From Kappaphycus alvarezii (Eukaryota > Rhodophyta > Florideophyceae > Gigartinales > Solieriaceae): 64,000 nt of DNA. How positions within the stretch are numbered: position 1 is the stretch's first letter; each line of letters begins with the position of its first letter. Shown one piece after another: positions 34,356 through 46,248 of the stretch. Made by a program: the position numbers and the translations under genes. Location of the stretch: assembly GCA_002205965.3 (NCBI GenBank), contig NADL03000001.1, positions 1,302,001 through 1,366,000 on the forward strand. Direction: 5' to 3'. Below the pieces are notes generated by a model that was given only the letters and a program-made list of their open reading frames with translations, was not told where the DNA came from and did no database searches.

Positions 34356-34997
34356 TTTGCACCACAGGCGACCCGCACCGCCTTCTTGCCAATATTTTTG
34401 CGAGGTAAACGACCACCCGTGCTTAAACAAGCAAGTTGCTTAGTACTAGACATCATCTCTGGGAGGGAAAACGGCCTTGCGAAATGGTTGTTGAGCGATT
34501 AAGGATGTGAGAGAAAAAAAGAAGGCGTTGCGAAATGTTTTTTGGGCTATTGATGATGTGGGAAGAAGAGAAGAAGTCGTTGTGGAATGGGTGTTGGGCG
34601 ATGGAGAATGTGGCACCTCCGGCGTATTCCGGCCGTTTAGCGGCACTTCAGTCGTTCGCACGGAGAAAACGTCGCACGTCTGACGTATAACGGCAGTTTA
34701 GCGGCATATCAGTCGTTCGCCCGACGGGAATTGAGAAGTTGGATGTGTTCTAGTGGTTTTTTTGACAAGAGGAGTAGAGGAAGTGGTTTGGGAGTGAGTT
34801 GGATGGGGAAAGAGTAGACAAGAGAGCCCCTTATGCGTGGGATGGAATGCCAGAGTCCGCCATTTCTTGTGTGGCGCCCGTGGCCCACAATGACGTGTGA
34901 GGCGTGTCGAGCGAGTTTAGTGTCGCGGGACTACTAGCGTCGCAGTCTGATTGTACTAGTTCGCTCGTATAGTATACAGTACCACTGCAAACTGTAC
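34356..34997 (+). repeat. LTR-A, 5' part of a split solo LTR
   Basis: It is similar throughout to the uninterrupted copy at 61185-62000. It contains three tandem units of about 52 bp (each starting TTGCGAAATG-like, 34475-34610) and two units of about 60 bp (GGCGTATTCCGGC / GACGTATAACGGC, 34620-34725). It is interrupted at 34997 by LTR-B and resumes at 46072. GTCCT stands at 34351-34355 and again at 46249-46253, a likely target-site duplication. Confidence 0.6.
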
Positions 34998-35264
34998 TGC
35001 GATAATGGGAAGAATGGTTGGTGGCGTGCATTACACTGTTAGATTTTAGTATTTTTACGGCGGCGGAGAATTGTAATTACTCGCGACGTTGATGATAAGT
35101 GCGACTGTACTTCGGCCGGGTGGAACCTGACTTCCCCCCGGCCGTCGTTTTCTTGGTTTTAGAACTTTCTCGCTGCCTGCGGTCTCCGAAAGCGGAGAAA
35201 CACGCCCGCGAGACCCCAAGTCGGTTGGTAGGCCTGGTCTATCAAATAAGGCGAGGCGAAGACA
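34998..35264 (+). repeat. LTR-B, left LTR
   Basis: This is a 267-bp repeat starting TGCGATAATGG and ending GCGAAGACA. It matches the right LTR at 43434-43667 continued at 46033-46066. It is preceded by TGTAC (34993-34997), and the same TGTAC follows the right LTR at 46067-46071, a 5-bp target-site duplication. Confidence 0.8.
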
Positions 35265-36097
35265 CTAACTAGTTAAGTTGATTACCTTCTCCCTTGGTCA
35301 TTTGACGATCGCATTTCCCCCGCCTCTCTCCAACGGTTTTTTCACCCGCTCCCGTCCCCTCTTCCTACTTCCCTACTCACCCACCCGATATTCCCCACCC
35401 CCCCTTCCGTACTTCCTTCCCCTTCCACCAGATCTTCCCCCCCATCCCCCTCCACCCTTCAGACCTTACCTCCCCGTCTTGACATTCCCCCCCTCCCCAC
35501 TAAACCCCCCCCACCGGACCGCCCCACTCCATCCAATCCGCGATCGGTGATTATTCTTGCTGGTTGTTATTGATTGTTGCTATTGTCGGTTGTTGATGTT
35601 GGTGATTGTTATTTTTGGTCGTCGTTGTTGGTTTCAGCCGCATATATTTGTTGTTTATCGCCTGTGCTGTCATTTGGTTCTGGTCTTTGTTATTGGTTGC
35701 TGCCGCTTACTGTTGCTGGTTATCGTTGTTGTTGCCATCTGGTATTGTTCGTTACTGTTTGTTGGTTAATTTTGCTTATTGCTGCTGGATATTGCTGTTG
35801 TTGGCATTTGGCGTCGGGCGTTGTTGGTGGATACTGGTTGTTGGCTATTGTGCTCGTTGTTGATTTTATCCACTTGGAAAGTTAAGGCTAACGCTCCTAT
35901 GGGATAAGGACCGGGTTAAGACTATCTTCGATAGTTCCGGTGGATAATCCGAACAGAGTTATAGCCGTTTGCATTGGGCTCGTGAAATTTTAGATTGCTG
36001 AAAAAGAGCTCCCTCTCCGGAGCGGGGGCGACTCCGTGCCTAGGGCCAATACCCGATCCCTCCGCCAGTAGGGGACTAGCCACCAAGGATCAGAGTA
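35265..36097 (+). other. LTR-B element leader: pyrimidine tract then TTG-rich tract
   Basis: Positions 35285-35545 are almost pure C/T. Positions 35550-35875 are dominated by TTG/TTGTTG triplets with no C/A-rich counterpart. No protein domain is seen. The stretch lies between the left LTR and the inserted pogo-like element. Confidence 0.5.
36057..36095 (+). repeat. direct repeat, copy 1, beside pogo-like element
   Basis: CCGCCAGTAGGGGACTAGCC and following bases to GGATCAGAG recur with a few changes at about 38472-38510 (CCGCCAGTAGAGGACTGGCC ... GGTCGGAG). The pogo-like element lies between the copies. Confidence 0.55.
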
Positions 36098-38457
36098 CAG
36101 TGGTCTCTGGATAAGTGCAATGCAGGATAAGTGCAACGTCATGGTAAGTGCAACGGTTGCTCGTATCCCAAATTGGGATACCCGAAAAAATAATTGAAAA
36201 TAAAGATTGTTGCTGATTTCCATAACTGCAACGCTCGGATCCCTGGACCGATCCAGATTACCACGTGTAATCTCGATTGAAATCCGAATCCAATAGTGCA
36301 ATCCAGATGCAAATCCAGATCAAGTGATGAAGATAGATCTCCCTCATCCCATCTTAAACACTTACCTCCACTAGCAAAAATTCTTAAATCCACCACGCTC
36401 ACGAGTTCACGCTCCATTCAGCTCAACCCATCAAGCCGAAACGAGTGAACAAAGAGCTGAACAGTGACTTGAGCTGTTACATAATGAAGCTCATCACTCT
36501 AGCTGTCGGTCAAAAAAACAGATTTGTGAGGAATTGGACCTTATTAAGAAAGAAGGGCATGTTCCGACGTTATCAGGGCTAGCCTACTGGGCAAAGAGCA
36601 AGTTTGGACTACAATCTGCCCCAAATAAATCCACGATTTGGCGCGTTCTGAAACAAAAGGACTCTTTACTTGGCGAGAGGAGCAAACGTATCTTGAAATC
36701 CTCTCGAAAAAAAGAAGGGGAAGCATCATGATTGAGGGTTGGCCCTTTTTGCGTGGGTCTGTGATCTAGCTCACAGACGACGCAATATCAACGTTCCAAT
36801 TATATGTGGGAAGAGAAGGAAGCTTCTATTGGAATGTAATAGAGAACTAGCTGATGGTGAGAAGATAGTTCTTAGCTTCTCTGAGGGGTGGTTGTCGGGA
36901 TTCAAAAAGAGTGGGGACTGCGAACTTTCAAATCTCACGAAGAGAAGGTGACGCAGATACAGAGGCTTTGAAAAGGGAGCTCCCAAATATTCGAGATCGT
37001 CTCAAAACGTACGCTCCAAAAGATATCTTTAATGCCGATGAATGCGGGCTTTTTTACAAGCTTCCCCTGATACAACCGTCGCACTTGAACGCATCCCGGA
37101 ACGCAAGCGCATGAAAGATAGGTTAACCTTCATGCCATGCTGCAATGCTGTTGGCAGCGAAAAGATTAAGTTAATGGTAATCGGAAAAGCATGGAAGCCA
37201 AGGCCGTTCAAAGGAAAGACAGGGGCGTAGTTAAGGCTGGATTATCACGCCAATGCCAAGGCGTGGGTGACAAGTACTTTATTCTCTGTGTGGATGCAGC
37301 GATTCAGTGCTTATGTTGCGAAGACCCACGTTAGGAAGGTTGAATTGTTGAATGATAACTGCAATGCTCATGGATCTGTGGAGACACTTCCCGAATTTCC
37401 TAATGTGGAAGTCATTTTTCTTCCCCCCAACACTACTTCGAAGGTACAGCCGCTCGATGCCGGAATAATCGCGGCAAATAAGATTAGGTATCGAAAATAT
37501 CAGATGGAACGTGCTTTGGACTTACAGGATGAGAGTATCAGTGACATTTACAAGGTCGATGTTCTATCTGCCATCAGGGCTTTTAGTCGGATTTGGGAAC
37601 ATCTTCCTAGTTCACTACTTCGTAATTGCTGGAACCACACAGGGTTGCTTGCAGAGACCACTAGTGCTGAGAGCCGGGTTTCTATTTAAAACCTTCTCAA
37701 TTCGGAATGTCATGAGCTCGAAAGCCAGGTGCAAGCCATGTTGCCAAATGGCAGATCCTTTCGGATTGGGGACCGGCTCAATCCGGAAGGAGAGAGCGAA
37801 TGCACTGAGGAAGAGAACGATGAATTACTGGTTCGTTCAGTCGTTGGGCCTCAAGCTACCGTCAGTGAAGGTGCTGATGACCATGGTGATTTGTTGCTTC
37901 CCAGCACCTCAGAACAACTAAAATTTTTCGCTCTTGCGAAGCGGATCGCCGAGTGTCATTGCCCCGGTAATGAATCTTTTCTCAAAGGTTTGAAATTGGT
38001 TCAGAGTACACTGAGAGCTGCCCAGAGCTGCCAACAGCAGCCAAACAACATTTGATTCGTACTGGAAGTGATCTCACGAGTTATCTCATAGTTTATCATC
38101 ACTACTTGGAGTGCGCGGTGATATACAGTATGCTGGTGATCTGGGCTGACGCTATTATTGACGACGTTAATGTGCTACAAATAATCTTTTGAACGTTGAT
38201 GATACTCCCTTCTAGAGCTTTACTCGCGCTTTCGCAAGTAAACACATGTAATGCACGCGTGGTTGATGGGCCTGGCATATGACGTGTTTGACAAGTCACC
38301 ACCACAGGCGGCTTTTATTAGTCAGGAGTTTAAATAAATTTTCACCACGCCACCAACCGACGGCTGCGAGGTATGATACCCTCTCCGAACTGCAACACCC
38401 CCAGTAAGTTCAACGACCGCTTGCAACGCCCAGATTGCACTTATCCAGAGACCACTG
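36098..38457 (+). mobile_element. pogo/Tigger-like DNA transposon with 24-bp perfect TIRs and TA duplication
   Basis: The ends 36098-36121 and 38434-38457 are perfect inverted repeats of 24 bp beginning CAGTGGTCTCTGG. TA flanks both sides (36096-36097 and 38458-38459). Inside, 36534-38055 encodes a decayed transposase. It has an N-terminal helix-turn-helix (SGLAYWAKSKFGLQSAPNKS) and a CENP-B-type second HTH region (FSEGWLSGFKK). The DDE core is IFNADECGLFYKL, then VELLNDNCNAH, then FLPPNTTSKVQPLDAGII. Frame changes and stops occur at about 36720, 36950, 37080 and 37230. The total of 2360 bp is normal for the family. Confidence 0.85.
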
Positions 38458-38471
38458 TACCCTGAACCCAC

Positions 38472-38510
38472 CGCCAGTAGAGGACTGGCCACCCAGGGTC
38501 GGAGTACCCT
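38472..38510 (+). repeat. direct repeat, copy 2, beside pogo-like element
   Basis: Second copy of the 36057-36095 repeat, immediately downstream of the pogo-like element. Confidence 0.55.
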
Positions 38511-38753
38511 TCTACCTTCAAGGTCAAGAATCAAGTTTTGGTCGTCCAAGTTTGGTATCAAGGTTTTAACTTAGACCACCGGCACTTCCCAAATCCCAAT
38601 AAATTCAGATTTACGCTTAAGGATCCGGTTACTTCACCCGCTATGGCTCAAAGCAATAAAGGAGTATCTACACCGGGAAGTGAGGGCCCATGATTCATGA
38701 AATCCATTTCGGACCATGAGCTGGGCTCGCTGACAAGGGCTTAAAAGGGGTTT

Positions 38754-41700
38754 ATGGTATGTATTCGATCACTAGATCCCGAGCTCGTCGAAGAGCAATT
38801 GAAGGAGCCTGTTGTCGAATTGTTCCAGCCAGCCAGAATGTTCGCCAAGGAGATATCTGATTTACAATCAGTGTGGTTGGAATTGAGGAACTTTCTCAAT
38901 GCTCGGGGTGATGGTCTACAACCCCACTCTTTTCTGTGAATTCTTCCAACCTTTGCTCATGAGATATACGACGAGGCAGATGATCGAGAGGCTGTCGTCA
39001 GGATGCCCAAACTGATCCTAGCCGGTAATAAGCGATTGCGGGCTGACCCTCAGAGCAATACAAATCCTCCCGCCCAACAGCAGAACGATGAGCCGCCAGT
39101 TGTAACTTTTGATAACCACAACAACAGCCTCGCTCACGACATAGCCACTCGACTCAAGGACTCCAGAGAAAAGTTCTCCGGAGACTTGGGCGAGTGCTGG
39201 ATGGATTACTTTGAGCAATATTTCCAAGTGTCCCGCGACTACGGGTTTAATGCTGAGCAGAAGCTGCAGTACTTACAAAACCTTTTGTCCAAAAATGCGA
39301 AGCGCTACTACCTTGCAGAAGTGGAGACATATGCCCAAAGTTTCCAACAGGCTGTTGAAATGATTAACCAGGAATACAACTCCCCAGTGAGCCAGACCAG
39401 GGTCAACAATTACCTTAACTCTTCTGGAGTGACCGAGTTTGTGACGAGAGGGCTATAGATCTCTACAGCGTGACCATAAACCTACAAGCTCATTACGAAA
39501 CTATCGCGGCAGGTTCCGCCGTCACACCATGGGAACTCACACAAAATATAGTTCCTGAGAAACGCGACATTCTGTTACTTCTGGTCAAGAGAACCCTTAA
39601 ATAGAGTCGCGACACACAATCTAACCTTCCAATTTTTATACGGCGAACTTGAAGCTGCACTGCAGCTGTACAAGGACGCGAGGTTAGCGGTCGCAAGGGA
39701 TATGGTAATATACAATGGAATAATTAAAGACGATGTTCCTTGGGATCCCCAACGCAGGGCAAGGCCGGGTACGGAAGGGACCCTCGATCCGTGAGGAAAA
39801 ATCGCTCGGGCTCTCGACAATCCAAAGTTAATCCCTTGAGTGTCACTGCTTGCTTCAACTGCGGGAAACCCAACCACATGTTGAAGGACTACCTCAAGCC
39901 TGTCAACACTGCTAGAGCTGCAAAGAAGAATCTGGGAATACTACAAGCGAAAGGACACAGTGAAGAACACTGTTCAACATGTCCTCACTGATCTTTGCCG
40001 TCAGGTCGATGATGCGACGATGAATAAAACACGGAGGTGAAGTGGAGAGAGGGGACCCCGACTATTAAGATTTTCGAATCAATTTCTTCAAGACGAAAGA
40101 CGTTGCGATGAGGCACGCGCTTTGCCCGTCGATTTGAACCCGACGACGAGATTCAGACCCGAACGAAATATTCTTCATGTCTTCCAGCTGGGAAAGCTCG
40201 ACTTCGACGGACTTCGAAGGTGCGTTTGTTGACTCGAGTGCAGAAAAGCTGTAATCTGAGAGCAAAAAGCAACAGCGTACTGTAGGTTACTGAACTTGAA
40301 GCTTGATGACGTCGTGAAAGGAAAAAAACCTACATTCACCTTCTGTTAGATTAAGCACAAAGGGAATGGATACATGATCATCCGAGTACCGGTCTCGCGC
40401 GCCTTCTTCCTTACTCTAACTGCGAACGTTGTTAACATTGATGTACCACTGTTACTCGGACTCGATCTTCTCACTCAAGCGCGTCTAATCCTTGACTTCG
40501 ATGAGTATTCGATCACATCAAAGGCTGACATATGGTCTATTCCACTTTTCTGAAAGCTAGGTCACGTCTAAATTGAGTGACCCGTTAGTTTATTCCTCAC
40601 TACTTCCGAGCTACGAAAGATCCACAGGCACTTTCACTACCCCCATCCTGGGAAGCTCTATGCCATCATGCGACGGGCTGACCCCGAGACGACATCTCCC
40701 GGCGTCCTCGCCGACCTCGAGAATATAACTAAACCGTACGAGGTATGCCAAAAGGAGTCGAGTGCACCCCACCGCTTCAGAGTCTCTCTCCGGAATTCGG
40801 ATTTCGTATTCAACCGAACTGTAGCCATGGATCTAATGAAGATTGACGAAAAGACATTACTATATATTGTAGAAAAGGACACTTAGTGTAGTGCAGCATG
40901 CTTCCTCAAAAGCGAGTCAGCCATAGCTGGCTGGATGCCTTCATTTAATCATGGATATCCAAGTACAGTGGGTTCTCTGACACTGTCGCCACACACCAAG
41001 GGCCGCAATTCACCGCAATAGAGTGGCGGACGTTGCTACAGGCCGCAGGAGTATTAGAGCAGGTATCCTGTGTAGAAAGTCAAAAGGCAATTGTCGTAGG
41101 CGAGCGTTACCATTCGTACTTAAAGAAAGTCTATAAGAAGATCACCGCCGACGATGATTTTACGGAACGTGTTCTAGCATTACAGCTTGCCGTTAAGGAT
41201 ATCAATGATACCGCAGGACCAAATGGCCTAGTCCAAACCCTCCTCGTGTTCAGGATTGTCCCAAGAATCCCACTGACTCCCAAGGATCTTCCAGAGCACA
41301 CAGCTCGTATTAAAGCGCTAAGTGAAGCCTGCAAGGAGATAATAAAGATCTCGAATATTTCCCGGCTTTTCAAAGCCTTGTGATATAATTTACTCGCTGC
41401 AGCGAATATTGTGTATAAGATAATGGATGAATTCCTTATGTGTAGGGAAAAGCCAACTGTTAAATGGACTAGACCTCTGGTAATTAGCAATATTCAGGGG
41501 AAGATGCTCTCCTTGGATAACTATGACCGCCTCGTTAGGCCGTCCGTCGACAGGTACAATCACTTCAGGGAGACAGTACTTGACTTGGCTCCATCCAACG
41601 ACGAAGGTCCTGCGCTAACCATCTCCACTTTTAAGGACGTCACCCTAAATACTACCAGAGGCAAACCAGGACCAGAAAAGAGTAAAAAAGATGCTGACAG

Positions 41701-43343
41701 TCAAGATCAAGTGTTCGGAGAGTCTCTGGAGCCCAGTTTGCTGCGCCGCGATGATGCGTTGGTAGGAGATGATGATATCTTTGACATGTTCGCAAATATA
41801 AAGGACGCAGGGAGCAGTCAGATGCGAATCCAATCGAAGGCGCTCGATTAAATCCCCGCAGACGTGGCGTACAATGGCTTACATATCACCGAGGCCCTTA
41901 ACCATAGTAACCGCGCGCCAAGAGTTCGAAGTTCATAGCAGCCAAGCTCGCAGAGATAAATGGTCTCATAGAGCGCAAGGTCTGGAAGTTTGTTCCAAAG
42001 TCCGAAGTACTAAAGGGTTCTAACATCCTCGGCGGAAGTTTTTTCCTTTCCATTAAGAACATTGGGAGCACTAATGAGAAGGAGAATGCCCGGTACATCG
42101 CTCAGGGATACAAGGATAAGGAAAAACCGTATATGGTTTGTGATACTGCGACATTAAGGTTTAGCTCTATACAATTGTCCTCTCGGTGGTCGCAATAACG
42201 GGATTCCGCCTGTTCTCGCATGACGTGAACGGAGCCTAAATTCAGAGCAAGGACAAGTTAGGCCGGCGGATCTTCATCTCTCTCGAATCAAGAGGATCTC
42301 GACATCCTCGGTGTCACGGGACGATGATGTACTCGAACTCCTCCGCCCACTATATGTGATATGCGATGTGGGAGATTACTGGGGTGTAACCATCCACTAC
42401 AACGTGGATAAGGATTTAAGCATCTCCCCAACGACAGCAGATCCAGCTCTATATGTCAGCGTAACTGATGGGTCACTGGAAGGGCTGATTGGAATCTACG
42501 TTGATAACAATTTGCACTCGGGCAACAGGAACTTCGAGCGCCTTACTTTCGAAAGCCTAAAAGGTTTGATTCGAAGCCTAGAGTTTACGATAACTTCGAT
42601 TTCTTCGGAACATTGATTAAGACCGAGGCGCAGGGTGAGGTCACAATGACCCAGTCAAGACATACCGAGAAAGCTTCCTGAGGCGCCGAAGGACTGCTTT
42701 TCCCGACTTCAGAAGATACCGAACCACGCTCTCTTGTTATCAAATAACTACCTGAACTAGCTGTCTGATTAACAGGGCGTCCCAAGTCATGGAGGACAAC
42801 TTTTCGAATTCGAAAACTTCTGTATTCAAGAAGGACGTCAAGCTCAGGAAGAGTAACAGAATAAGCGGACTCATGTATAGTCAATTGGATGTGTCTTCAA
42901 TATGCCTTAAAATGTATGCCGACGCAGCGTTTGCCTCCTACTACGGCCTTTCTTCCCAATTGGGATGCATAATTTTGTTGCTTGACAAAAGCGGGACCTC
43001 TCACATTTTCGAATATTCAAGCAAGAAGTCAAAAAGAGTTGTAATATCAATAATAGGCGCCGAAGTCTACGCGTTTGCTGACGTTTTCGATAGGTCCTTT
43101 ATGCTCAGAAGTGATTTGGAAATGGTGTTGGGTTTCAATGTACGGCCAGACTGTTTTACGGACTCAAAGCAATTTTTTGACTCCGTTACCAAAGGAAAGA
43201 TGACCACCGAGAGACATTTGATGATAGATATACTCGCTGCACGTCAATCATATAAGTGCAAGGAAATCGCGCAAATTGAGGTCATTGGCTCCTCCGAGAA
43301 CCCGGCTGACGAACTTTCTAAAGTGCGCGTAATGTTGCCTTAG
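38754..43343 (+). mobile_element. Ty1/copia-type internal region of the LTR-B element, decayed
   Basis: Gag is at 38754-39458 (LGECWMDYFEQYFQVSRDYG). Zinc-knuckle remnant: ACFNCGKPNHMLKDY at 39848-39892, where the last Cys is lost. Protease remnant: VPLLLGLDLLTQARLILDFD at 40442-40502. Integrase: the HHCC part HPGKLYAIMRRADPE (40644-40688), YEVCQKESS and VAMDLMKIDEKTLLYIVEK, then VATHQGPQFTAIEWRTLL and a long C-terminal part to 41383. RT: 41870-42616, including GSFFLSIKNIG and GIYVDNNLHSGN, where the catalytic YVDD reads YVDN. RNase H: 42789-43343, with KMYADAAFASYY, IIGAEVYAFADVF and HLMIDILAARQSY. There are many stops. The RNase H spacing and C-terminal ENPADELSK are as in copia elements. 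Confidence 0.65.
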
Positions 43344-43433
43344 AAGACCTACCTCGTAGTGACGTCGATAAGTGTACTATTCAGCAATAGAGAGCTAGAC
43401 CAGAGCTAGCCACCAATTCCGAAATTGCGGGCG

Positions 43434-43667
43434 TGTGATAATGAGGAGGATAGTTAGTGGCGTACATTAAACTGTTATATTTCTAGTATTTTTACGGCGG
43501 CGGGGATTTGTAATTTCTCGCGATGTTGACATTAAGTACGAATGTACGTCGGCCGGGTGGAACTTTGAATTCCCCGGGCCGCCGTTTTCTTGTTTTTGGA
43601 AGTTTCTCGCTGCCTGTGGTCTCCGAAAACGGAGACGCACGCCCGCGAAAACCCACGTCGATTGGTA
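43434..43667 (+). repeat. LTR-B, right LTR, first part
   Basis: It starts TGTGATAATGAGG and aligns with 34998-35230. It is interrupted after TA at 43666-43667 by a TIR element and continues at 46033. Confidence 0.8.
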
Positions 43668-46030
43668 AAGGTGAGGGGCCCAAAATTTCGGACAGGGCCG
43701 CAACTAGTCGGAAAAGGAAGAATTTCATAATTATTTTTAAAATGTAGCTTCCAGGTATCAGTGTCATGGCAAAACGCAAAATTTCGCCCAAAGAACTCCG
43801 TACACACCTTAAACCTGTGGATAAATTTAAAACTTAATCTGACCAATCGACTCCTCGTACGTATTTACCTCTATTCTGTCATCCACACTTTACACTAGCG
43901 TACAATGGCAGGCTTTTCAAAGTTGAACGCCATGACCAACTGATGTTCAGCTCAATTAAGGCCAGCTATAAAGTTCAACTCCCTTGCTCCGATTTTTACT
44001 GATAAGGACTCCACAATCTCGGCCAGTAACGAACTTCGTAGAGAACGGTCACAAGTCACAAGAACAATGAGCAACAACTGCCTCGCACCCGAAAAGCAAG
44101 GACAGATGCTGCTCTCGAAAAAGTTCTCACCTGTGAAAATAAAATTCGTCAAGCAGCACGCTGGAGTTCCATTCCTCACTCTACGCTTCACTCGGCTGTA
44201 GAACTGGCGCGAACTGCAGCGAATTGACGCAACGGTCGTCCAACGGCGCTGAATGCAATGGAATAATTAATGATCGTTGTCTTGCTGTGTGATTATGGCA
44301 ACTAAGGTCACCATCTCAACACCAAACATGTAAAAGAAGCTGTTCGAATCATCGTTAATTCCATGCTACCAGCACGACGGATGCGACTTCCATTCCGCAA
44401 CGGTACTCCTGGTGCTCACTGGATCAAAATTTTCAAGCGGAAACAGAAAAAACACATCAAATTTCTATGCCCACACGGCAAGAAGCCCTGCGCTTCGCGG
44501 CCTGCAATAGTTATGTTTTGGGATCTCACTTTGCAAAACTTGAACAACTCGTTGAAGAGCTCAATCTCGATGCTGACCTCGTCTGGTATCTCGACTAAAC
44601 GGCTATAACGCCTGGTAGAGATATAACGGCCGATCGCGCAAGAAAAGGTACATACCGAGGAACAGTTGTCAGGACGAGAAGGTAGTAACTTCTTGTACAA
44701 ACACCGTATCAAATTATTGACGGCTTTTTCTACGAACAGACGTATAGACCCCGCTTAAATGCCTTTAAAGGCAAAATAATTCCGTATCGCACGGTTTTTA
44801 TCGACAGTAAACCTGTTATGGAGACACCAGTTACTTTTTTGCCTAGTGGATTTGTCGCCGCACATCGAGAAAACGTTGGCGTAGTTGATACGGATAACTT
44901 TTTCAACCGGGCTCTTAAGTTTGTGGACCACGTGAGACCTCACTGCGAATGGCCGTAAGATTTTGCTAACGTATGAAGCTTACCGTTCGCATTTGTCGTT
45001 ACGCGTGCTTGACTTGTTTCTGTATAACAACATTTTTCTATATGCCTTGCCGGCTCATGCAAGTGGGAAGACACGCCTTTAGATGCATTCCCGTTTGGAG
45101 CATTTAAAAGTGCTTTAAATGAAGTTGTGAAGACGTCGGAGTCGCGATGGTATAGACAGGTGGACTTTTTGATTTATTTCCTATTGTACGTCATGCATTG
45201 ACGACTCGTTAACGGTACGTAACATAAGGGCGGCTTTTCAAGAACTGGGCTCTGGCCCGTGGAGAGTTTGAAGCTAATTTCTCTCGTTCAGCTGGTCACG
45301 AGAATTTGAATACAGTGCTAGGTAAAGAGCAAATTGTCTAACTGTTCGAAGAGCGCCGCAAAGAAATGCGAGGAAATGTTCATGGTGAGGATGCCGTGCT
45401 GAGATCAAGCAGTTTTGTAGATACTACATTTGGCGAAGTGATGACATCGATAATGTTATGGCTCTTTTTACTGCTCATGCGAGTAGGAAGCAAGCCATAA
45501 AAGCTGCAGCCCAGGCGGACGCCGAGGCACACGAGGTGTAGAAGGCAAAGGTCGAAGCTGAGCGCGAATACTGGCGTGCTATGGCCTCTGATTTGTCGGA
45601 GCGCGGAGGGCTTTGTTATCTGACGTGAAGTTGGCCGAGTTTAAACGAAATTTACGAAATTTGCGCCATTTGTCTGTTCGGCGTGCAATAGCTCGTGAGG
45701 CTGTTGCGAGGCGTCGTAAGGAGCGTCTTGAGGAACGTCGAGTGTGACGTGGGACTGGAATTTGGTTCAAATAAAATTGTTTGTGATGGGCTAAAGTTGC
45801 AATATGTCTGATCATTTGGGCAAATTGACCTTTCACTGGCTTGGCAGGTAGGGTTCAGATCGGCGCCAGACAGAAGTTACCCCCTGTCCTTTTGCGGTTT
45901 GAATACGTATGCCATTTAGAGGAGGCCCATACGGTTCATCTGAGCGCGGAATCTCTTCCAGGGGGTCATTCTTTGCTACTTTTCCTATTAAATTTGTGGA
46001 AACCGTCCGAGAGCTTGGGCCACCTGCCTT
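43668..46030 (+). mobile_element. second pogo/Tigger-like DNA transposon, decayed, inside LTR-B
   Basis: The left end AAGGTGAGGGGCCCAAAA and the reverse complement of the right end AAGGCAGGTGGCCCAAGC form imperfect inverted repeats of about 28 bp, followed by CGGAC on both sides. The element is flanked by TA at 43666-43667 and 46031-46032. Removing it and one TA joins the two halves of LTR-B. Internal transposase traces: KIKFVKQHAGVPFLTLRF-type HTH region, PFRNGTPGAHWIKIFKRKQK (44392-44451), then LVWYLD followed by AITPGRDI, and LPAHASGK ... PLDAFPFGAFKSALNEVV near 45050-45130 with one base missing. Many stops. 2363 bp long. Confidence 0.75.
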
Positions 46031-46032
46031 TA

Positions 46033-46066
46033 GGCCTGGTCTTTCAAACAGGACGACGCAACGACA
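46033..46066 (+). repeat. LTR-B, right LTR, last part
   Basis: GGCCTGGTCTTTCAAACAGG and following bases to CGACA match 35231-35264 of the left LTR. TGTAC target duplication follows at 46067-46071. Confidence 0.75.
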
Positions 46067-46071
46067 TGTAC

Positions 46072-46248
46072 GAGCGCGAAGCGGGCTCGTACAGTGTGCA
46101 GTGGTACTGCACGGGCACTGTACGAGCGTAGAAACCCCGGACTGGCAGCCCCTATAAAAGGGTGCGAGGGCTGCCGGAATCCGAAGGAAGGTGCGGGTAG
46201 GTCCCGCTTGTCCGCTGAAAGAAGAATAAACAGAACAAAGGCATTTCA
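46072..46248 (+). repeat. LTR-A, 3' part of the split solo LTR
   Basis: It matches 61854-62000: CGTAGAAACCCCGG, CTGCCGGAATCC, GTAGGT(C/T)CCGCTTG, AACAGAA, ending GCATTTCA. It contains a TATAAAA box at 46153-46159. Confidence 0.65.
46153..46159 (+). promoter_or_regulatory. TATA box in LTR-A
   Basis: CCCCTATAAAAGGG sits in the 3' part of LTR-A about 90 bp from its end. The other full copy reads CCCCTGTAAGATG at the same place, so the box is lost there. Confidence 0.4.
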
